Positions 61,592 through 64,000 of a stretch of 64,000 nucleotides of DNA are shown here, piece after piece. This stretch comes from Clostridiales bacterium. Lineage in GTDB: Bacteria > Bacillota > DSM-16504 > Desulfitibacterales > JAICDB01. Positions within the stretch are counted from its first letter, which is position 1; the number at the start of each line of letters is the position of its first letter. Location of the stretch: positions 1 to 64,000 of the forward strand of contig JAICDB010000006.1 of assembly GCA_020063565.1 (NCBI GenBank), written 5' to 3'. The notes beneath the pieces were generated by a model, which worked only from the letters and a program-made list of their open reading frames with translations, ran no database searches and was not told the origin of the DNA. The translations under genes were made by a program, and so were the position numbers.

Positions 61592-62284
61592 TCACCCTTC
61601 CAGAACTTCAAGAGGCGTTACTGTCTTACCGTTAACATTAACAAATAACCCTTTTCTGGTTATTTTCTCAGGCCCAATAGGTTCTAAGTTTGCAAAACCT
61701 AGAAATGTATTTAAGACTTCACCCGGCCTAACATTTCCCTGACTGCCTGTTTGTACGAGGGTTGTAATGATCAATTCTGATTTTGCACATTGAGCTTTCA
61801 AACTAAAAATACCTGATCGGATATCCTTTAATTTTGTCCCCGATTTTGTTTCTCTCTCAATAGTAATTACTTCTTGCCCAAGAAATTTATCTGTTATTGT
61901 AGCAATGTCGTCCGAGCAGACCTTTACCCTTTGTTCTATTGTATATTCTGCTCTATTGATAATTGCCATAAGGGGTTTTGATTTAGGGGGAATTTCAGCG
62001 ATTTTTATTACCTTAAATCCGATAGGCAAGCAGGCATTAATTTTTTCCTTTAACCCGGTAAGTTCTATATTTTCTCTTAATTCTACATCTAAGTATTCTG
62101 CTAAACTTGCTACTCCAACAGGCAGTGCAGAACCAAAGGAAATCTTAGGATGCGGGTTAAAACCTTTAGACATGGCCAGGGGTACCTTTGCCCTCCTTAA
62201 TGACCTTTGCCACATTTGCTGCATTTCAAGATGAGATAGGAAGCGGGCTGTATCCAGCTTCTGAAACATTAATCTAATATGCAC
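61592..62284 (-). CDS. Radical SAM-associated DUF2344 protein
   Basis: The product of about 230 aa has the TIGR03936/DUF2344 pattern: MFQKLDTARFLSHLEMQQMW, MSKGFNPHPKISFGSALPVG. It always lies beside or is fused to a TIGR03960-type radical SAM protein, as here; the reaction is unknown. I chose GTG 62284 because GAGGTG lies six bases before it; the gene overlaps its partner by 11 bases. Confidence 0.88.
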   Translation of the reverse strand: MHIRLMFQKLDTARFLSHLEMQQMWQRSLRRAKVPLAMSKGFNPHPKISFGSALPVGVASLAEYLDVELRENIELTGLKEKINACLPIGFKVIKIAEIPPKSKPLMAIINRAEYTIEQRVKVCSDDIATITDKFLGQEVITIERETKSGTKLKDIRSGIFSLKAQCAKSELIITTLVQTGSQGNVRPGEVLNTFLGFANLEPIGPEKITRKGLFVNVNGKTVTPLEVLEG

Positions 62285-64000
62285 TTTGCTCACCTCTAAA
62301 CATTTCCAAATCAACCCCGAAACGATTGCAAATACCACACCCAGGACAATCCTCATACCTGCAATCATGTGTCAGCGCTTCTTGCAAAGCTTTTCTATGT
62401 TCACTTTTGAGATAATTTTTAGTAACCCCTACATCGATAACATCCCAGGGGAAAATTTCATCGTAATCCCTTCTGCGATACGCATAAAACTCAGGATCAA
62501 TCTCACACTCTCTAAATGCCTGGAGCCACTTATCATACTTAAAATATTCGGACCAGCTGTCAAATTTACAACCTAATTCCCAGGCTCGTTTTAATACTTT
62601 ACCAATTCTCCTATCCCCTTTTGAAATAATAGCCTCCAAAAAGCTTGTCTTTGCATCATGATAGTTATATGTTATCCTTCTGTCCTTGAGAAGGGATTTC
62701 AAGTATTGCTGTTTTTCCTCAAGCTCCGAAATTGTGTTCTGAGGTTCCCATTGAAAGGGAGTATGTGCCTTTGGTACAAAAGATGATGTGCTTACAGTTA
62801 CCTTAATTCTCTTGAAATTTTTATTGTTTTTTAAAACCTCCTGCCCCCATTCCAAAACTTTGTATGCCAGGTCCGCTATTCCTTTTACGTCCTCAAAGGT
62901 CTCTGTGGGAAGACCAATCATAAAGTAAAGTTTAATTTGGGTCCAACCAGCATCAAAGGCCCCTTTAACAGCCTTTTCCAGGTCTGCACTGGTAACCCCT
63001 TTATTTATTACATCCCTAAGTCTTTGAGTTCCCGCCTCTGGAGCAAAAGTTAAACCGGTTTTTCTAACCTTCTGGATCTCTTTAGCAATCTCCACTGAGA
63101 AAGCATCCACCCTTAAGGAAGGCAGAGAAACTCCTATGCCTTCTCCTGCATGTTTCTCTAAGAGTCCCTCTATCACAGGCTTAATACTTGAATAATCGGC
63201 CGTGCTTAATGAAGTAAGAGAAATTTCATCATAGCCAGTGTTTTCTATTGACTTTTTCGCTTGTTCATAAAGTGTTTTCGGACTTTTTTCCCTCACCGGC
63301 CTATAAACAATACCTGCTTGGCAAAAGCGACATCCCCTGGTACAGCCCCTGGCAACCTCAAGCATGATTCGATCATGAACTGCCTCTATATATGGTATTA
63401 TAGGGTCTGTAGGAAAGTATGCCTTATCAAAATCAGTTATGATTAGCTTTTTAACTTGAGAAGGAGCATCATCTAAAGCAATTATTTCCTGGAGCAACCC
63501 TGAGTCTGCCCATTTAAATTCATAAAACTTGGGAACATAAATTCCAGGCATAGTTTTTATTGCTGCCAAAAATTTTTCCTTGCTCCAATCTCCCATTTTA
63601 TGTTTTTTCAAAACCTCAAGGAATTCGGGCAAAAGTTCCTCACTATCTCCGATTAAAAAGCAATCAACAAAAGGCGCAAGCGGTTCAGGATTATACACAC
63701 ATGGTCCCCCTGCAATTACAAGGGGAGAATCATTATCCCTTTGCTCCCTTTCTAAAGCTATTCCACCTAAATTAAGCATATTTAAGATGTTGGTATAACT
63801 CATCTCATATTGTAATGTAAATCCAACAACATCAAAATCCTGCAAGGGACGATAGGATTCAAGCGAAAAAAGCGGAATATTTTTCTCCCTTAAAATTTGT
63901 TCCATATCAACCCACGGAGCAAAACATCTCTCCATAATGAAGTCTTCTCTCTTGTTTATTAAGCCATATAGTATTCTCATTCCCAGGTGAGACATAGCAA
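62274..64000 (-). CDS. TIGR03960-type B12-binding/radical SAM protein (5' end outside window)
   Basis: The reading frame is open to the window edge; relatives start about 40 residues further upstream. The visible part has a B12-binding-like N-terminal domain (SLESYRPLQDFDVVGFTLQY, VIAGGPCVYNPEP) and the radical SAM cluster in CTRGCRFCQAG with PEAGTQRLRDVIN. The C-terminus carries CRYEDCPGCGIC, a further cysteine cluster. Its substrate is unknown. Operon with the DUF2344 gene and rng. Confidence 0.9.
   Translation of the reverse strand, partial: AMSHLGMRILYGLINKREDFIMERCFAPWVDMEQILREKNIPLFSLESYRPLQDFDVVGFTLQYEMSYTNILNMLNLGGIALEREQRDNDSPLVIAGGPCVYNPEPLAPFVDCFLIGDSEELLPEFLEVLKKHKMGDWSKEKFLAAIKTMPGIYVPKFYEFKWADSGLLQEIIALDDAPSQVKKLIITDFDKAYFPTDPIIPYIEAVHDRIMLEVARGCTRGCRFCQAGIVYRPVREKSPKTLYEQAKKSIENTGYDEISLTSLSTADYSSIKPVIEGLLEKHAGEGIGVSLPSLRVDAFSVEIAKEIQKVRKTGLTFAPEAGTQRLRDVINKGVTSADLEKAVKGAFDAGWTQIKLYFMIGLPTETFEDVKGIADLAYKVLEWGQEVLKNNKNFKRIKVTVSTSSFVPKAHTPFQWEPQNTISELEEKQQYLKSLLKDRRITYNYHDAKTSFLEAIISKGDRRIGKVLKRAWELGCKFDSWSEYFKYDKWLQAFRECEIDPEFYAYRRRDYDEIFPWDVIDVGVTKNYLKSEHRKALQEALTHDCRYEDCPGCGICNRFGVDLEMFRGEQSAY

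Overview
The window looks like a chromosomal segment of a spore-forming, anaerobic, low-GC Gram-positive bacterium of the class Clostridia, possibly of the Peptococcaceae/Syntrophomonadaceae kind (inference from gene content and order; no database was searched). Signs are the conserved block rng-rplU-prp-rpmA-spo0B-obgE-yhbY-nadD-yqeK-rsfS-leuS-comEA-comEC. Sporulation genes (Spo0E-like, Spo0B, SpoIIP, spore photoproduct lyase), T-box and preQ1 RNA regulation, AT-rich DNA with AGGAGG-type ribosome sites, and a probable selenocysteine glutaredoxin point the same way.

Region 1 (1-1.6 kb) is scarred accessory DNA: the 5' end of an IS110-type transposase with a very long hairpin over its ribosome site, a small Spo0E-like phosphatase, and a P-loop ATPase gene broken by deletions. 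Region 2 (1.6-6.7 kb) is a compact sigma-54 regulon: a CBS-PAS-AAA+-Fis activator sits between two -24/-12 promoters, one driving a GcvH-type lipoyl protein and the other a sodium:solute symporter plus an OsmC protein. Region 3 (6.8-10.5 kb) is proBAC for proline synthesis behind a T-box leader.

Region 4 (10.5-16 kb) holds a HAD phosphatase, a glutaredoxin with an in-frame TGA at its first catalytic cysteine, a putrescine aminotransferase, a DUF1657 protein, a TauE/SafE exporter and a thiamine-binding-type protein. Region 5 (16-18 kb) is queD-queE-queC (preQ0/queuosine precursor) under a preQ1-I riboswitch with a terminator. Region 6 (18-22 kb) has a five-gene tRNA cluster (Asp, Phe, Gly, Cys, Leu), a PutP remnant, and agmatinase plus spermidine synthase. 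Region 7 (22-32.6 kb) has regulators, a LysO-type exporter, an acyl-CoA ligase, YhaM, a frameshifted splB, an orphan sporulation-type kinase, tRNA-Leu(GAG), an MctB-like protein and a nicotinate phosphoribosyltransferase.

Region 8 (32.6-46.8 kb) holds DNA repair and envelope genes: lytic transglycosylase, coaE, mutM, polA, a CapA protein, an ECF sigma/anti-sigma pair, dinB, rnhA, spoIIP, rpsT and holA. Two related palindromic repeats lie at 32.66 and 46.80 kb. Region 9 (46.8-64 kb) has asparaginase, an MreB homologue, competence genes, and the conserved housekeeping block ending in a radical SAM pair that runs off the window.

Most genes are on the minus strand. Several intergenic gaps hold gene remnants (ATPase, PutP, TauE 3' tip, MFS transporter), so this chromosome shows active small-scale deletion.
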